Part shown: piece by piece, positions 51,810 through 60,728 of the stretch | Position numbering within the stretch: position 1 is the stretch's first letter | How the letters are laid out: each line of letters begins with the position of its first letter | NCBI RefSeq assembly: GCF_013407925.2 | Contig: NZ_CP060201.1 | Location: 5,131,001 to 5,195,000, forward strand | From: Pseudomonas protegens | Lineage (GTDB): Bacteria; Pseudomonadota; Gammaproteobacteria; Pseudomonadales; Pseudomonadaceae | DNA length: 64,000 bases | Direction of reading: 5' to 3' | Made by a program: the position numbers and the translations under genes | The notes under the pieces: generated by a model | What the model saw: only the letters and a program-made list of their open reading frames with translations | What the model was told of the DNA's origin: nothing | The model's database searches: none

Positions 51810-53897
51810 ATGGCAAACTCGGATGCCCTGAGTCAGCAGCGATCCTCGAATCGCCTGCTGCAACCGACCGTTAAATCCCATCTGGCCTACACGCTGCTGT
51901 GTGCGCTGGTCGTGATGGTGATGCTCTCTTTGTTGCGCGTTGCGCTGCTGATCTACAACCGCGAGATGATTCTCGACACCCCGGCTTCGACCTTCCTTGA
52001 GGCGTTCGCCAATGGGCTGCGTTTTGACCTGCGGCTGGTGGTCTATCTCAGTGTGCCGCTGATCCTCGCGCTGATCAGTGCCCGGGCCATGGCGGCGCGC
52101 GGACTGTTGCGCTTCTGGCTGACGCTGACCTCCAGCATCGCGCTGTTCCTCGGCCTGATGGAGATGGACTTCTACCGTGAATTCCACCAGCGCCTCAACG
52201 GTCTGGTCTTTCAGTACGTCAAGGAAGATCCGAAGACCGTAATGAGCATGCTCTGGTACGGTTTCCCGGTGGTTCGCTACCTGTTGGCCTGGGCTGTGGG
52301 GACCTGGATTCTCAGCCTGGCATTCAAGGGCGCTGACCGCGCTACCCGGCCTCGTGGCCCGTTCAGCGGGGGCAATGTCGGCACTCGGCAGATTGCGCCC
52401 TGGTATGCGCGCATCGCGGTGTTCGTGGTCTGCCTGCTGATCTGTGTGGTCGCCGCTCGTGGCACCCTGCGTCAGGGTCCGCCGATGCGTTGGGGTGACG
52501 TCTACACCACCGAATCGAACTTCGCCAACCAATTGGGCCTCAACGGCACCCTGCAGTTGATGGCGGCCGCCAAGGATCGCCTGTCCGAAGACCGCAACAA
52601 TATCTGGAAGGCGACCCTGCCTCAGCCACTGGCTCAGCAGACCGTGCGCGACATGTTGCTGGTGCCCAACGACAAGCTGGTGGATGCGGACATCGCCGCC
52701 GTGCGCCGTAACTACACGCCGGATGCGGACAAGACCCTGCCGATCAAGAACGTCGTGGTGATCCTGATGGAAAGCTTCGCCGGGCACTCGGTCGGGGCGC
52801 TGGAGCGTCCGGGTCAGATCACCCCCTATTTCGACAAGCTGTCGAAGGAAGGCCTGCTGTTCGATCGCTTCTTCTCCAATGGCACCCATACCCACCAGGG
52901 CATGTTCGCCACCATGGCTTGCTTCCCCAACCTGCCGGGCTTCGAATACCTGATGCAGACCCCGGAAGGCAGCCACAAGCTGTCCGGCTTGCCGCAGTTG
53001 CTCAGTGCTCGCAAGTACGACGATGTGTATGTCTATAACGGTGATTTCGCCTGGGACAACCAGTCGGGGTTCTTTGGCAACCAGGGCATGACCAACTTCG
53101 TCGGCCGCAACGACTTCGTCAATCCGGTGTTCTCCGACCCGACCTGGGGCGTGTCCGACCAAGACATGTTCAACCGTGGCCTGGAAGAGTTGAAGGCCCG
53201 TGATGGCAAGGGGCCGTTCTACGCCCTGCTGCAAACCCTGTCCAACCACACCCCTTATGCGTTGCCGACGCCACTGCCAGTGGAGAAGGTCACCGACCGC
53301 GGCAGCCTCAACGAGCACCTGACCGCCATGCGCTACTCCGACTGGGCCCTGGGCCAGTTCTTCGAGAAGGCGCGCAAGGAGCCGTACTTCAAGGAAACGC
53401 TGTTTGTCGTGGTCGGCGACCACGGTTTTGGCAATGAGCAACAGATCACCGAAATGGACCTGGGCCGTTTCAACGTGCCGATGCTGATGATTGCACCCGG
53501 TATCCAGGAGAAGTTCGGCCAGCGCGACCACACCGTGGGCACGCAGATCGATATCGTGCCGACCATCATGGGCCGCCTCGGTGGCGATGTGTTGCACCAG
53601 TGCTGGGGGCGTGACCTGCTCAACCTGCCCGAAGGCGACAAGGGCTTTGGCGTGATCAAGCCGTCGGGCAGCGATCAGACCGTGGCGCTGCTGACGGCGG
53701 ACCGGGTGCTGGTATTGCCCAAGGAAATGCCGCCCAGACTGTACAAGTACGAACTGGGTGCAACCCCTGGCGGCGAGCTGATTTCCGGAGCCGCCGATGA
53801 GGCGCAACTCAAGCAGAAGCTGGAGTCGTTCCTCCAGACTGCGACCAAGAGTCTGATCGACAACACGGCCGGCGTGGTCAACGGCAAGCCGGATTGA
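51810..53897 (+). CDS. LTA-synthase-family membrane phosphotransferase/sulfatase-fold protein
   Basis: 695 residues. About five N-terminal membrane helices (residues ~25-215) are followed by a large periplasmic alkaline-phosphatase/sulfatase-fold domain (about 305-620). Metal and nucleophile motifs: VVVILMESFAGHS, NGTHTHQGMFATMACFP with the catalytic Thr, and VVVGDHGFGNEQ. In Gram-negatives this family (OpgB/EptA/LtaS-like) transfers phosphoglycerol or phosphoethanolamine to envelope glycans. From memory it corresponds to PA1689. The start has a poor Shine-Dalgarno site. Confidence 0.9.
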   Translation: MANSDALSQQRSSNRLLQPTVKSHLAYTLLCALVVMVMLSLLRVALLIYNREMILDTPASTFLEAFANGLRFDLRLVVYLSVPLILALISARAMAARGLLRFWLTLTSSIALFLGLMEMDFYREFHQRLNGLVFQYVKEDPKTVMSMLWYGFPVVRYLLAWAVGTWILSLAFKGADRATRPRGPFSGGNVGTRQIAPWYARIAVFVVCLLICVVAARGTLRQGPPMRWGDVYTTESNFANQLGLNGTLQLMAAAKDRLSEDRNNIWKATLPQPLAQQTVRDMLLVPNDKLVDADIAAVRRNYTPDADKTLPIKNVVVILMESFAGHSVGALERPGQITPYFDKLSKEGLLFDRFFSNGTHTHQGMFATMACFPNLPGFEYLMQTPEGSHKLSGLPQLLSARKYDDVYVYNGDFAWDNQSGFFGNQGMTNFVGRNDFVNPVFSDPTWGVSDQDMFNRGLEELKARDGKGPFYALLQTLSNHTPYALPTPLPVEKVTDRGSLNEHLTAMRYSDWALGQFFEKARKEPYFKETLFVVVGDHGFGNEQQITEMDLGRFNVPMLMIAPGIQEKFGQRDHTVGTQIDIVPTIMGRLGGDVLHQCWGRDLLNLPEGDKGFGVIKPSGSDQTVALLTADRVLVLPKEMPPRLYKYELGATPGGELISGAADEAQLKQKLESFLQTATKSLIDNTAGVVNGKPD

Positions 53898-53934
53898 TCG
53901 TTGGACTTGCCGCTATCTGGGCAAGGTTGAACTG

Positions 53935-53965
53935 AAAAAACACCCCATCTGGGGTGTTTTTTTTT
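53935..53965 (+). terminator. intrinsic terminator after the LTA-synthase-family gene
   Basis: ACACCCCA / TGGGGTGT stem with A-run before and nine T residues after; strong, bidirectional in form. Confidence 0.9.
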
Positions 53966-54019
53966 GCCTGCTGACAGGCCCTGACCGCCCAGGGCTTTTA
54001 AGGTGTTTCCTACTTTTCT

Positions 54020-54034
54020 TGGGAAAAATTCCCA
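54020..54034. promoter_or_regulatory. palindromic operator-like site before the fimbrial operon
   Basis: TGGGAA-AAA-TTCCCA, a perfect inverted repeat about 205 bases before the pilin start and about 26 bases before the possible -35 element. Its form recalls sites of two-component LuxR-type activators that control fimbriae. Confidence 0.45.
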
Positions 54035-54239
54035 TGTGACTAGTCGATTTCTTGGTTGATTGCGGGAAGTTTCTTGTCTTTTAGGATTCATCTGATGTTA
54101 GCCAATACAACAGACTGTAATGATCGCATCCGCTTCGGCCCGGACGGATACGTACAGCACTCCAGATGTGGCACGCAGCATTGATTCTTGAATGGTGTGG
54201 TCGGCATTACGTCACGACTATTGGTAAATGGAGAGTTAA

Positions 54240-54761
54240 ATGAAAAGGTCTTGGTGGGTAGCGGGTCTGGCATCTTGTCTGTCTCTGGCAGTAAGCAATG
54301 CTTATGCACATGATGTGCAACTGAACTTTCAAGGTAAAGTCACAGAGTCAACGTGTGCAGTGTCAAGTGCATCCGATGTCAACCTTAATAGTGTCAGTAC
54401 CAACGCTTTTAAGGGCGCTGGTGATGTTGCGGGCATGAAGATTTTTAGTGTCAACGTTACTGGGTGTGATGCTACTAAAATCCGCGGGAAGTTTAATGCT
54501 CCAATCAGCGACTTAGACCTTTCTTCCGGGGCACTGCTTAATGCCGAGCCCGGTGGATCTACGGTGAAAATACAAGTGCTGGACCAAGACTATGCACCTA
54601 TCAATCTAGCTCGGGCTCACATGGAAGATCCTATGCAACCCGCTTTGGCTGATGCATCAGGCGCATCCTTTAACTTCTACGCGCAATACCTTGCTGGCGC
54701 TGAGCCGGTTACAGCAGGTGATGTTAAAGCCAAATTGATGTTTGATCTTGTATATGAGTGA
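54240..54761 (+). CDS. fimbrial major subunit (chaperone-usher pilin)
   Basis: 173 residues. The signal peptide ends at AYA-H (about residue 23). The mature pilin has the paired cysteines (C39 in ESTCAVSS and C76 in VTGCDATK) and ends with LMFDLVYE, the penultimate-Tyr beta-zipper signature recognised by chaperone and usher. AGAG precedes the ATG. It is the first gene of the operon. Base composition is clearly lower in GC than the chromosomal genes on either side. Confidence 0.92.
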   Translation: MKRSWWVAGLASCLSLAVSNAYAHDVQLNFQGKVTESTCAVSSASDVNLNSVSTNAFKGAGDVAGMKIFSVNVTGCDATKIRGKFNAPISDLDLSSGALLNAEPGGSTVKIQVLDQDYAPINLARAHMEDPMQPALADASGASFNFYAQYLAGAEPVTAGDVKAKLMFDLVYE

Positions 54762-54857
54762 AACAAAAAACAGCTCAATTTTTTAATTTATATGTGAGCG
54801 TAGTCAAAGCCTTGAAGCGCAAGCTTCAAGGCTTAACGTTTTTGAGCGATTCAACCC

Positions 54858-55598
54858 ATGTCCTGCCGTTTACTTTTGCGACTGTTTTGTTGTGGCATGT
54901 TTCTGTGGTGGTCCATCTCTGCACAAGCCAGCGTAGTGATTGACGCAACGCGGCTTATCTATGCGGCCAAAGAGCGCGAAGTCTCCCTTAGGCTCAGCAA
55001 TCAAGGGCAACAAGCGGCGCTGGTACAAGCCTGGATCGACGATGGTAATCCGGATGCAAAGCCCGATGACGTAGATGTACCGTTTGTGGTAATGCCGCCC
55101 ATGGTGCGTATCAACCCTGACAAGGGCCAGTCTTTGCGCATTGCCTATAGCTCCTCATCAAGCGTGCCAAAGGATCGTGAGTCGGTGTTCTGGCTTAATG
55201 TACTGGATGTGCCGCCATTGCCTTCCGCGCAGCTCAGCAACCATATGCAGCTGGCATTTCGCACGCGTATCAAGTTGTTTTTCCGGCCTGTCGATCTACC
55301 AGGTAGTGCAACTGAAAGTGCAGAAAAATTGCACTGGAATCTGTTGAGGTCCGGTAAGAAAACTCTGCTGCAGGTGCGCAATGACGGGGCCTTTCATGTG
55401 TCTTTTAATTCGGTGGAGGTGAAACTCAACGACGGTAGTAGTTTAAAGGTTGAAAGTAAAATGATTGCGCCCAAGACGTCTGCTGAATTCGTTATCGAGA
55501 AGGCACTTAGTGCCTCGGATGTCAACGCTAGTGTTGTTTATGAATGGATCAATGATTACGGCTCCAATGTGCGTAATGAAGCCAAGCTGCAATTCTAG
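54858..55598 (+). CDS. periplasmic fimbrial chaperone
   Basis: 246 residues with a signal peptide (ending SISAQA). Immunoglobulin-like PapD/FimC fold: ATRLIYAAKEREVSLRLSNQ at the start of the mature protein, the donor strand region VMPPMVRINPDKGQSLRI, and RIKLFFRP of the F1-G1 part. Arg and Lys anchors for subunit C-termini are in place. It caps pilin subunits in the periplasm and delivers them to the usher. The ATG at 54858 has a weak ribosome site; a second in-frame ATG lies at 54897 inside the signal peptide. Low GC like the pilin. Confidence 0.93.
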   Translation: MSCRLLLRLFCCGMFLWWSISAQASVVIDATRLIYAAKEREVSLRLSNQGQQAALVQAWIDDGNPDAKPDDVDVPFVVMPPMVRINPDKGQSLRIAYSSSSSVPKDRESVFWLNVLDVPPLPSAQLSNHMQLAFRTRIKLFFRPVDLPGSATESAEKLHWNLLRSGKKTLLQVRNDGAFHVSFNSVEVKLNDGSSLKVESKMIAPKTSAEFVIEKALSASDVNASVVYEWINDYGSNVRNEAKLQF

Positions 55599-55712
55599 AA
55601 ACGTCTTAAACCGGTTTTTATTGGCTGTATCGCTCACTACTTGCTGAAGCCGAGGTTGTTGTCTTGGTATTTAAGTAACGGAACTATCGTGCTGATTTTA
55701 CGGGCGGGCGAG

Positions 55713-58319
55713 ATGAGTGCTTTGTCAGGACCTGTTTTTTATATGGCTCGTACTCTTGTCTACTTGAGTAAATTCACTGTTGTGCGTGATGTTTTTATTT
55801 TGGCAAGTACGGCACTTGTGTCGTGGATGGTGAGTGATCTCTGTGAGGCTGAAGAACTGATTCGCTTCAATCCGGCATTTTTTGGCAACAATCGTGGAGA
55901 AACGCTGGATCTGTCCAGTTATGAACAAGGCAATACGCTGACGCCCGGTACCTATCGCCTTGATCTGTATCTCAACCAGAACCGCGTGGGGACTGAAGAA
56001 ATCCTGTTCAAGACCTCGGCCGATGGCTCGAAGGTCGAGCCTTGTCTGCCACCGGCTTTGCTGGAGCAGCTTGGCGTTGATTTCACTCGGCTGCCCGAGG
56101 ATCAGGCCGCCCTGGCTCGGGCGGCCGAGTGCCTGCGGCCCGATGAAATCGTGCCTCAGGGGCGTCTGGAAGTGGACATGGCCGACTTGCGCGCCGATCT
56201 TTCCATTCCTCAGCTGTACCTGAGCCGGACCAAGCGCGGTTATGTATCTCCCAAAGAATGGGATGCGGGGGTCAATGCAGGCTTTCTCGGCTACAGCAAC
56301 AACCTGTCCGAGAATCGTAGCAACGGACAACGCAGTCGGCAGTTCTATAGCGGCCTGAACACGGGGCTGAACCTCGGCCAGTGGCGTCTGCGACACAATG
56401 GCTCCTACAGCTACGATGGCCAGTCAGGTTCTGGCCGTCGCAGTCAATACAACGCCTTGAGTAGCTATGTGCAGCGCGATATCACTGCGGCCCAGGCCCA
56501 ACTGACCCTGGGCGAGTTCTATACCCCCGGCAATCTGTTCGACAGTTTTTCCTTTACCGGCATACAACTGAGCAGCGATGAGCGCATGTTGCCTGATTCG
56601 ATGCGCGGGTTTGCGCCTGTGGTGCGTGGCGTCGCCGATACCACCGCCAAGGTCAGCGTGCGCCAGGGGCAGAATCTGTTGTATGAAACCACGGTGTCTC
56701 CCGGGCCATTTGCCATTGACGATCTGAACAGCGCCGGTTACGCCGGTGACCTCAATGTCACCATCACCGAGGCCGATGGGCGGACCAAAAGTTTTGTGGT
56801 GCCTTATGCCTCGATGGCCCAGCTACTGCGTCCCGGCAGCTCGCGCTTCAGCTTGAGCGCCGGACGCTACCGCGATGACAGCCTTGATAGCCTGCCCGGT
56901 TTTGTCCAGGGAATCTATCAGCACGGCTTGTCCAACCTGTGGACCGCTTATGGCGGCAGTCTCCTGGCTCAGGACTATCAAGCCTGGCAGGGGGGGGCGG
57001 CCTTGAGCACTGCTTTGGGGGCGGTGGCAATGGACCTGACCCATTCCCAGGCTTCAGGCTTGAGTGATGCGCCTGCCGGTGGCCGCGCGCAATTGAGCGG
57101 TCGCAGCCTGCGCTTGTCCTACAACAAACTGATTGAAACCACCTCCACCAACTTCAGCGTGGCGGCCTACCGGTTTTCCAGCGAGGGCTATCTGAACTTC
57201 GACGATTACGCTCGCCTGCAGGACAGCCCGTCGCAAAACCTGTCGTTCAAGCAACGCAGTCGGCTGCAGTTGAGCCTGAGCCAGCCGATAGGCGAACGCC
57301 TGGGGCAACTGAACTTTTCCGGTTTGGCGCAAAACTACTGGAATCGCGATCAGGGACGGGATCTGAGCTATCAGGTGGGTTACTCCAACAGCTTCAACTG
57401 GGGGAGCTTCAGTTTCAGCGCCAGCCGTACCCGCAGCGGTGGCGGCAGCATGGACAATCAGTATCTGCTGAGTATCAGCTTGCCCCTGGGACGCAGCCGC
57501 TACTCACCCTACCTGAGCTCGTCCATCAGTTACGACGGCAGGGGCAATCACGGCGTCAATACTTCCTTGAGCGGCAATCTCGGCGAAAACGCCCAGGTCG
57601 GTTACAGCCTCTACGGTTCACGTGACCGTTATGAGGGGCAGGGCAACAGCAACTATGGCGGGAACCTGCGTTATGACGCGGCCCATGCCAATTACAACCT
57701 GGGCGCCAGCCGCGGACAGAACTATCAGCAAGCCAACTTTGCCATGCAAGGCACTCTGGTCGCGCACCCGGGAGGCATCAACGCAACCTCGGGTCAGGGC
57801 GAAACCATGGCCGTGCTCGAAGCCGCCGGGGCCAAGGGCGCTCAAGTGCTCAGCAACGCGACTACCCGAATCGCTGATAACGGCTATGCGGTGGTGACGG
57901 GGTTGACGCCTTACCGACGCAACGACATGGCCCTAGACCCCAAAGGCACGTCCCGGGATGTCGAGCTGGAGATGACCTCGCAGCAGGTCGCCCCGCGTGC
58001 GGGCGCCGTGGTCATGTTGCGTTATCCGACCGTGGTGGGGCGGGCGATGCTGCTCAAACTGGTGCGCGACGATGGCGAGATGATCCCCCTGGGGGCGCAA
58101 GTCCTGGGGCCTGCGGGTGAAGTCTTGACTCAGGTCGGACAGGGCGGCCGAACCTTTGTCCGAGGGCTGGAAGGTCAGGGCCAGTTGTTGATTCAGTGGG
58201 GAGCTGGGCAGAGCTGCCTCGCGTCGTATCGCATGCCCAGCGATCCCTCCCCGAACGACGACTACTACCAGCAACTGGAGTTGCCCTGCCTTACGGGCAG
58301 CCGAAACTTAAACAGGTAG
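55713..58319 (+). CDS. outer-membrane fimbrial usher
   Basis: About 868 residues. PapC/FimD-type usher: N-terminal chaperone-binding domain beginning EELIRFNPAFF, plug and 24-strand barrel in the middle (FVPYASMAQLLRPG, then RFSLSAGRYRDD), and C-terminal domains with the disulfide pair in QSCLASYRMP and LELPCLTG. It assembles and anchors the fimbrial fibre. The start is uncertain: ATG 55713 follows GGGCGGGCGAG, while ATG 55743 would start nearer the signal peptide (AELIRF after DLCEA). The frame is open upstream to 55641. Composition changes from AT-rich to GC-rich within the first ~150 bases of mature coding sequence. Confidence 0.94.
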   Translation: MSALSGPVFYMARTLVYLSKFTVVRDVFILASTALVSWMVSDLCEAEELIRFNPAFFGNNRGETLDLSSYEQGNTLTPGTYRLDLYLNQNRVGTEEILFKTSADGSKVEPCLPPALLEQLGVDFTRLPEDQAALARAAECLRPDEIVPQGRLEVDMADLRADLSIPQLYLSRTKRGYVSPKEWDAGVNAGFLGYSNNLSENRSNGQRSRQFYSGLNTGLNLGQWRLRHNGSYSYDGQSGSGRRSQYNALSSYVQRDITAAQAQLTLGEFYTPGNLFDSFSFTGIQLSSDERMLPDSMRGFAPVVRGVADTTAKVSVRQGQNLLYETTVSPGPFAIDDLNSAGYAGDLNVTITEADGRTKSFVVPYASMAQLLRPGSSRFSLSAGRYRDDSLDSLPGFVQGIYQHGLSNLWTAYGGSLLAQDYQAWQGGAALSTALGAVAMDLTHSQASGLSDAPAGGRAQLSGRSLRLSYNKLIETTSTNFSVAAYRFSSEGYLNFDDYARLQDSPSQNLSFKQRSRLQLSLSQPIGERLGQLNFSGLAQNYWNRDQGRDLSYQVGYSNSFNWGSFSFSASRTRSGGGSMDNQYLLSISLPLGRSRYSPYLSSSISYDGRGNHGVNTSLSGNLGENAQVGYSLYGSRDRYEGQGNSNYGGNLRYDAAHANYNLGASRGQNYQQANFAMQGTLVAHPGGINATSGQGETMAVLEAAGAKGAQVLSNATTRIADNGYAVVTGLTPYRRNDMALDPKGTSRDVELEMTSQQVAPRAGAVVMLRYPTVVGRAMLLKLVRDDGEMIPLGAQVLGPAGEVLTQVGQGGRTFVRGLEGQGQLLIQWGAGQSCLASYRMPSDPSPNDDYYQQLELPCLTGSRNLNR

Positions 58320-58326
58320 GTAATGG

Positions 58327-59292
58327 ATGAACATCAACGTCCTGCTAAACAACCGATGGTCCTTGGTCGCGTGGTTTCTGTTGACGGCTCTGCACGGCAA
58401 TCAGGTGTGGGCCAACACATGCACCGGAAATCCACTGTCGACGCACTTCACCAGTGCCGACTTCGCCATGCTCAAGCCTCCTCGCGACATTCCGGTGGGC
58501 AGCACTATCCTGGTCAAGGAAATTGACCAGGGTAAAACGACCATGAACTGTAGCGGTGATGGGCTCTGGTTTGACTACGGTTTTGTCGGGGGCGCCACCA
58601 AGACGGCCTATGAACATGTCTATCAGACCGGAGTACCGGGGATTGGCATGCGGATTTACTGGTACAACGAGGGTGGGGTGTACATGGAGTGGCCCAGGTT
58701 CGAGCGTCGGCTGAACCCCACTACGTATACACCACCGCATAAGTTCAAGTTGGAACTGGTCAAGACTGGCCCCATCAGCTCCGGAAAGTTCCTCGACCAC
58801 AAGATCAGGATTTATTACCACAACCAATTGAGCAATGAGATCTTGTTCAATAACGTGTCTTACAACGCTCAGCGCAGTGGTTGTAGTGTCCTCCGTCCGG
58901 TGCAAACGGTCATCATGCCTTCTGTCCCGTTGAGCAAGTTCGCTAAGGATGAACTTGTGTTTGGCCCTAAGTCGTTCGCGATTGATCTTAAGTGTGACAA
59001 AGGGGTCAAGGTGGCCTATGTCATTGATGGGGTCATCTACAATGGGCATGTTTTGCTTAATAGCCAAGATGAGGGCATGGCCAAGGGCGTGGGGTTGATT
59101 CTGGTACAAGGTGATGCCAGCAGCCAGGTTATTCAAAAACTTGGGACCCGGACGGAATTCAAGACTACGCAAACTACAGTCGATGACGAAATGCTCAGCT
59201 TACCGTTAACCGTCTTTTACGTGAATTTCGGTCCGAAAGTGACGGCTGGCTATGTTCGGAGCAATGCCATGGTGACGTTCATGTATGAATGA
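58327..59292 (+). CDS. fimbrial tip adhesin
   Basis: 321 residues with a signal peptide (MNINVLLNNRWSLVAWFLL..., cleavage near VWA-N). Two-domain layout as in FimH/PapG-type adhesins: an N-terminal receptor-binding half (about 30-175) with cysteines at both ends (TCTGN, MNCSGDG), and a C-terminal pilin half (about 185-321) with the Cys pair RSGCSVL / LKCDKG and the terminal AMVTFMYE beta-zipper. The receptor cannot be predicted. SD-like GGTAATGG lies before the ATG, 8 bp after the usher stop. Terminator follows. Confidence 0.85.
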   Translation: MNINVLLNNRWSLVAWFLLTALHGNQVWANTCTGNPLSTHFTSADFAMLKPPRDIPVGSTILVKEIDQGKTTMNCSGDGLWFDYGFVGGATKTAYEHVYQTGVPGIGMRIYWYNEGGVYMEWPRFERRLNPTTYTPPHKFKLELVKTGPISSGKFLDHKIRIYYHNQLSNEILFNNVSYNAQRSGCSVLRPVQTVIMPSVPLSKFAKDELVFGPKSFAIDLKCDKGVKVAYVIDGVIYNGHVLLNSQDEGMAKGVGLILVQGDASSQVIQKLGTRTEFKTTQTTVDDEMLSLPLTVFYVNFGPKVTAGYVRSNAMVTFMYE

Positions 59293-59325
59293 ACGGAGAT
59301 TTTTCCTTGATGGGTGAACGGCGCC

Positions 59326-59354
59326 AAGCGTCCTGTTGATCAGGACGCTTTTTG
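59326..59354 (+). terminator. intrinsic terminator of the fimbrial operon
   Basis: AAGCGTCCTG / CAGGACGCTT stem, 5-base loop, then TTTGCTT. Confidence 0.8.
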
Positions 59355-59389
59355 CTTCAGACAGCCGACGATAAAGCTGTTTTGCTGAT

Positions 59390-59542
59390 TCAAATCCTGC
59401 CCAGCAGCAATAACACCAAGAGCACCACCAGCACGACACCGATGATTCCCGAAGGGCCATAACCCCAACTTCTGGAGTGGGGGAATACCGGCAGGCCGCC
59501 AATCAGCAGCAAAATCAGAATAACAATCAGAATGGTGCCCAT
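59390..59542 (-). CDS. DUF3309 small membrane protein
   Basis: 50 residues: MGTILIVILILLLIGGLPVF, a polar PHSRSWGYGPSG turn, then a second helix ending in GRI. This is the complete DUF3309 pattern. AAGGAAA lies eight bases before the ATG. Function unknown; often stress-induced in proteobacteria. It stands alone, convergent with the fimbrial operon. Confidence 0.9.
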   Translation of the reverse strand: MGTILIVILILLLIGGLPVFPHSRSWGYGPSGIIGVVLVVLLVLLLLGRI

Positions 59543-59848
59543 GGTGGTTTCCTTAAATTGAAGAGTGTTGAACAACGCGGTTGTTCAAAGACAACTTGGC
59601 TTTATGCATAAAGCCAGGCGCTTAATAAATCCGACTCTGCGCCTATCGAGAAAATTCCAATTTTTTAATGCACTGCGCCGCCATGGTTATTTCCTTTGCG
59701 TCTGTCATGGGTTGCGCCGCGCTGGCGCGCCAGTGTCCACCCGGCCAGCGGTTTGCCCGGGGCATTCAGCATTCTGATGGTGCGTGGGTGGCGCAGGGGC
59801 CTTCGCTACACTGCGGCCCATCTTCCCCGGAACAACAAGGCAACTCTT
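59543..59848. other. intergenic region (306 bp), nothing recognised
   Basis: Divergent promoter region for the DUF3309 and SDR genes. AT-rich on the left. No repeat, operator or open frame could be supported. Confidence 0.5.
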
Positions 59849-60664
59849 ATGCAAAATCGCATGATGATCACTGGCGCCGGCTCCGGCCTGGGTCGCGAAA
59901 TCGCTTTGCGCTGGGCCCGCGATGGCTGGCGGCTGGCCTTGTCCGATGTCAGCGAGGCGGGCCTGCAGGAAACCCTGAAGCTGGTACGCGCCGCCGGTGG
60001 CGACGGCTTCGTGCAGCGCTGCGATGTGCGTGACTACAGCCAGCTGACTGCCTTCGCCCAGGCTTGCGAAGTGAAGTTCGGCGGCATCGACATCATCGTC
60101 AACAACGCTGGCGTGGCGTCCGGCGGGTTCTTCAGCGAGCTGTCCCTGGAGGATTGGGACTGGCAGATCGCGATCAACCTGATGGGCGTGGTCAAGGGCT
60201 GCAAGGCCTTTCTGCCGCTGCTGGAACAGAGCAAGGGCAAGATCATCAACATCGCCTCCATGGCCGCCTTGATGCAGGGCCCGGCCATGAGCAACTACAA
60301 CGTGGCCAAGGCCGGAGTGGTGGCGCTGTCCGAGAGCCTGCTGGTCGAGCTGGCGCAGCAGGAAATCGGCGTGCACGTGGTCTGTCCGTCGTTCTTCCAG
60401 ACCAACCTGCTGGACTCTTTCCGTGGTCCGACCCCGGCGATGAAGGCCCAGGTGGGCAAATTGCTGGAAAGTTCGCCGATTACCGCCGCCCAGATTGCCG
60501 ATTACATCCACACCCAGGTCAATGCTGGCCAGTTCATGATCCTGCCCCACGAACAAGGGCGCATGGCCTGGGCCCTGAAGCAGAAAAACCCTCAGGCGCT
60601 GTACGACGAAATGACCCTGATGGCCGACAAGATGCGCGCCAAGGCCAAACAAGGCGCCCACTGA
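59849..60664 (+). CDS. short-chain dehydrogenase/reductase
   Basis: 271 residues. Classical SDR: nucleotide motif TGAGSGLGREIA near the N-terminus, NNAGV, the catalytic Ser in NIASMAAL and YNVAK (Tyr and Lys). NAD(P)-dependent alcohol/ketone oxidoreductase; the substrate is not predictable. AAGG precedes the ATG by nine bases. The last ~25 residues are Lys/Met-rich. Confidence 0.92.
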   Translation: MQNRMMITGAGSGLGREIALRWARDGWRLALSDVSEAGLQETLKLVRAAGGDGFVQRCDVRDYSQLTAFAQACEVKFGGIDIIVNNAGVASGGFFSELSLEDWDWQIAINLMGVVKGCKAFLPLLEQSKGKIINIASMAALMQGPAMSNYNVAKAGVVALSESLLVELAQQEIGVHVVCPSFFQTNLLDSFRGPTPAMKAQVGKLLESSPITAAQIADYIHTQVNAGQFMILPHEQGRMAWALKQKNPQALYDEMTLMADKMRAKAKQGAH

Positions 60665-60684
60665 GCTTGCTCCACCGCCATGGC

Positions 60685-60721
60685 CTCGTTAGGGTTGCCG
60701 GCACCTGGCAATCCTGACGAG
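60685..60721 (+). promoter_or_regulatory. 15-bp RNA hairpin directly before ynfA
   Basis: CTCGTTAGGGTTGCC (60685-60699) and GGCAATCCTGACGAG (60707-60721) form 15 continuous pairs in plus-strand RNA (13 Watson-Crick, 2 G-U), 7-base loop. It ends seven bases before the ynfA ATG and includes the only SD-like GAG. On the minus strand the two wobbles become mismatches. Confidence 0.6.
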
Positions 60722-60728
60722 ACCTTGC

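Larger units (their letters stand above)
53898..54239. other. upstream region of the fimbrial operon (342 bp)
   Basis: After the terminator the composition becomes AT-rich. It contains the perfect palindrome TGGGAAAAATTCCCA at 54020-54034, preceded by TTTCCTA (54007). TTGCGG (54060) and TAGGAT (54082), 16 bases apart, are a possible weak sigma70 promoter. No gene recognised. Confidence 0.5.

Noticed and set aside
51573..53807. A 744-codon open frame on the minus strand opposite the LTA-synthase-family gene
   Set aside because: The plus-strand product has complete family motifs and helices; the minus frame has no recognisable domain and is an effect of high-GC codon bias.
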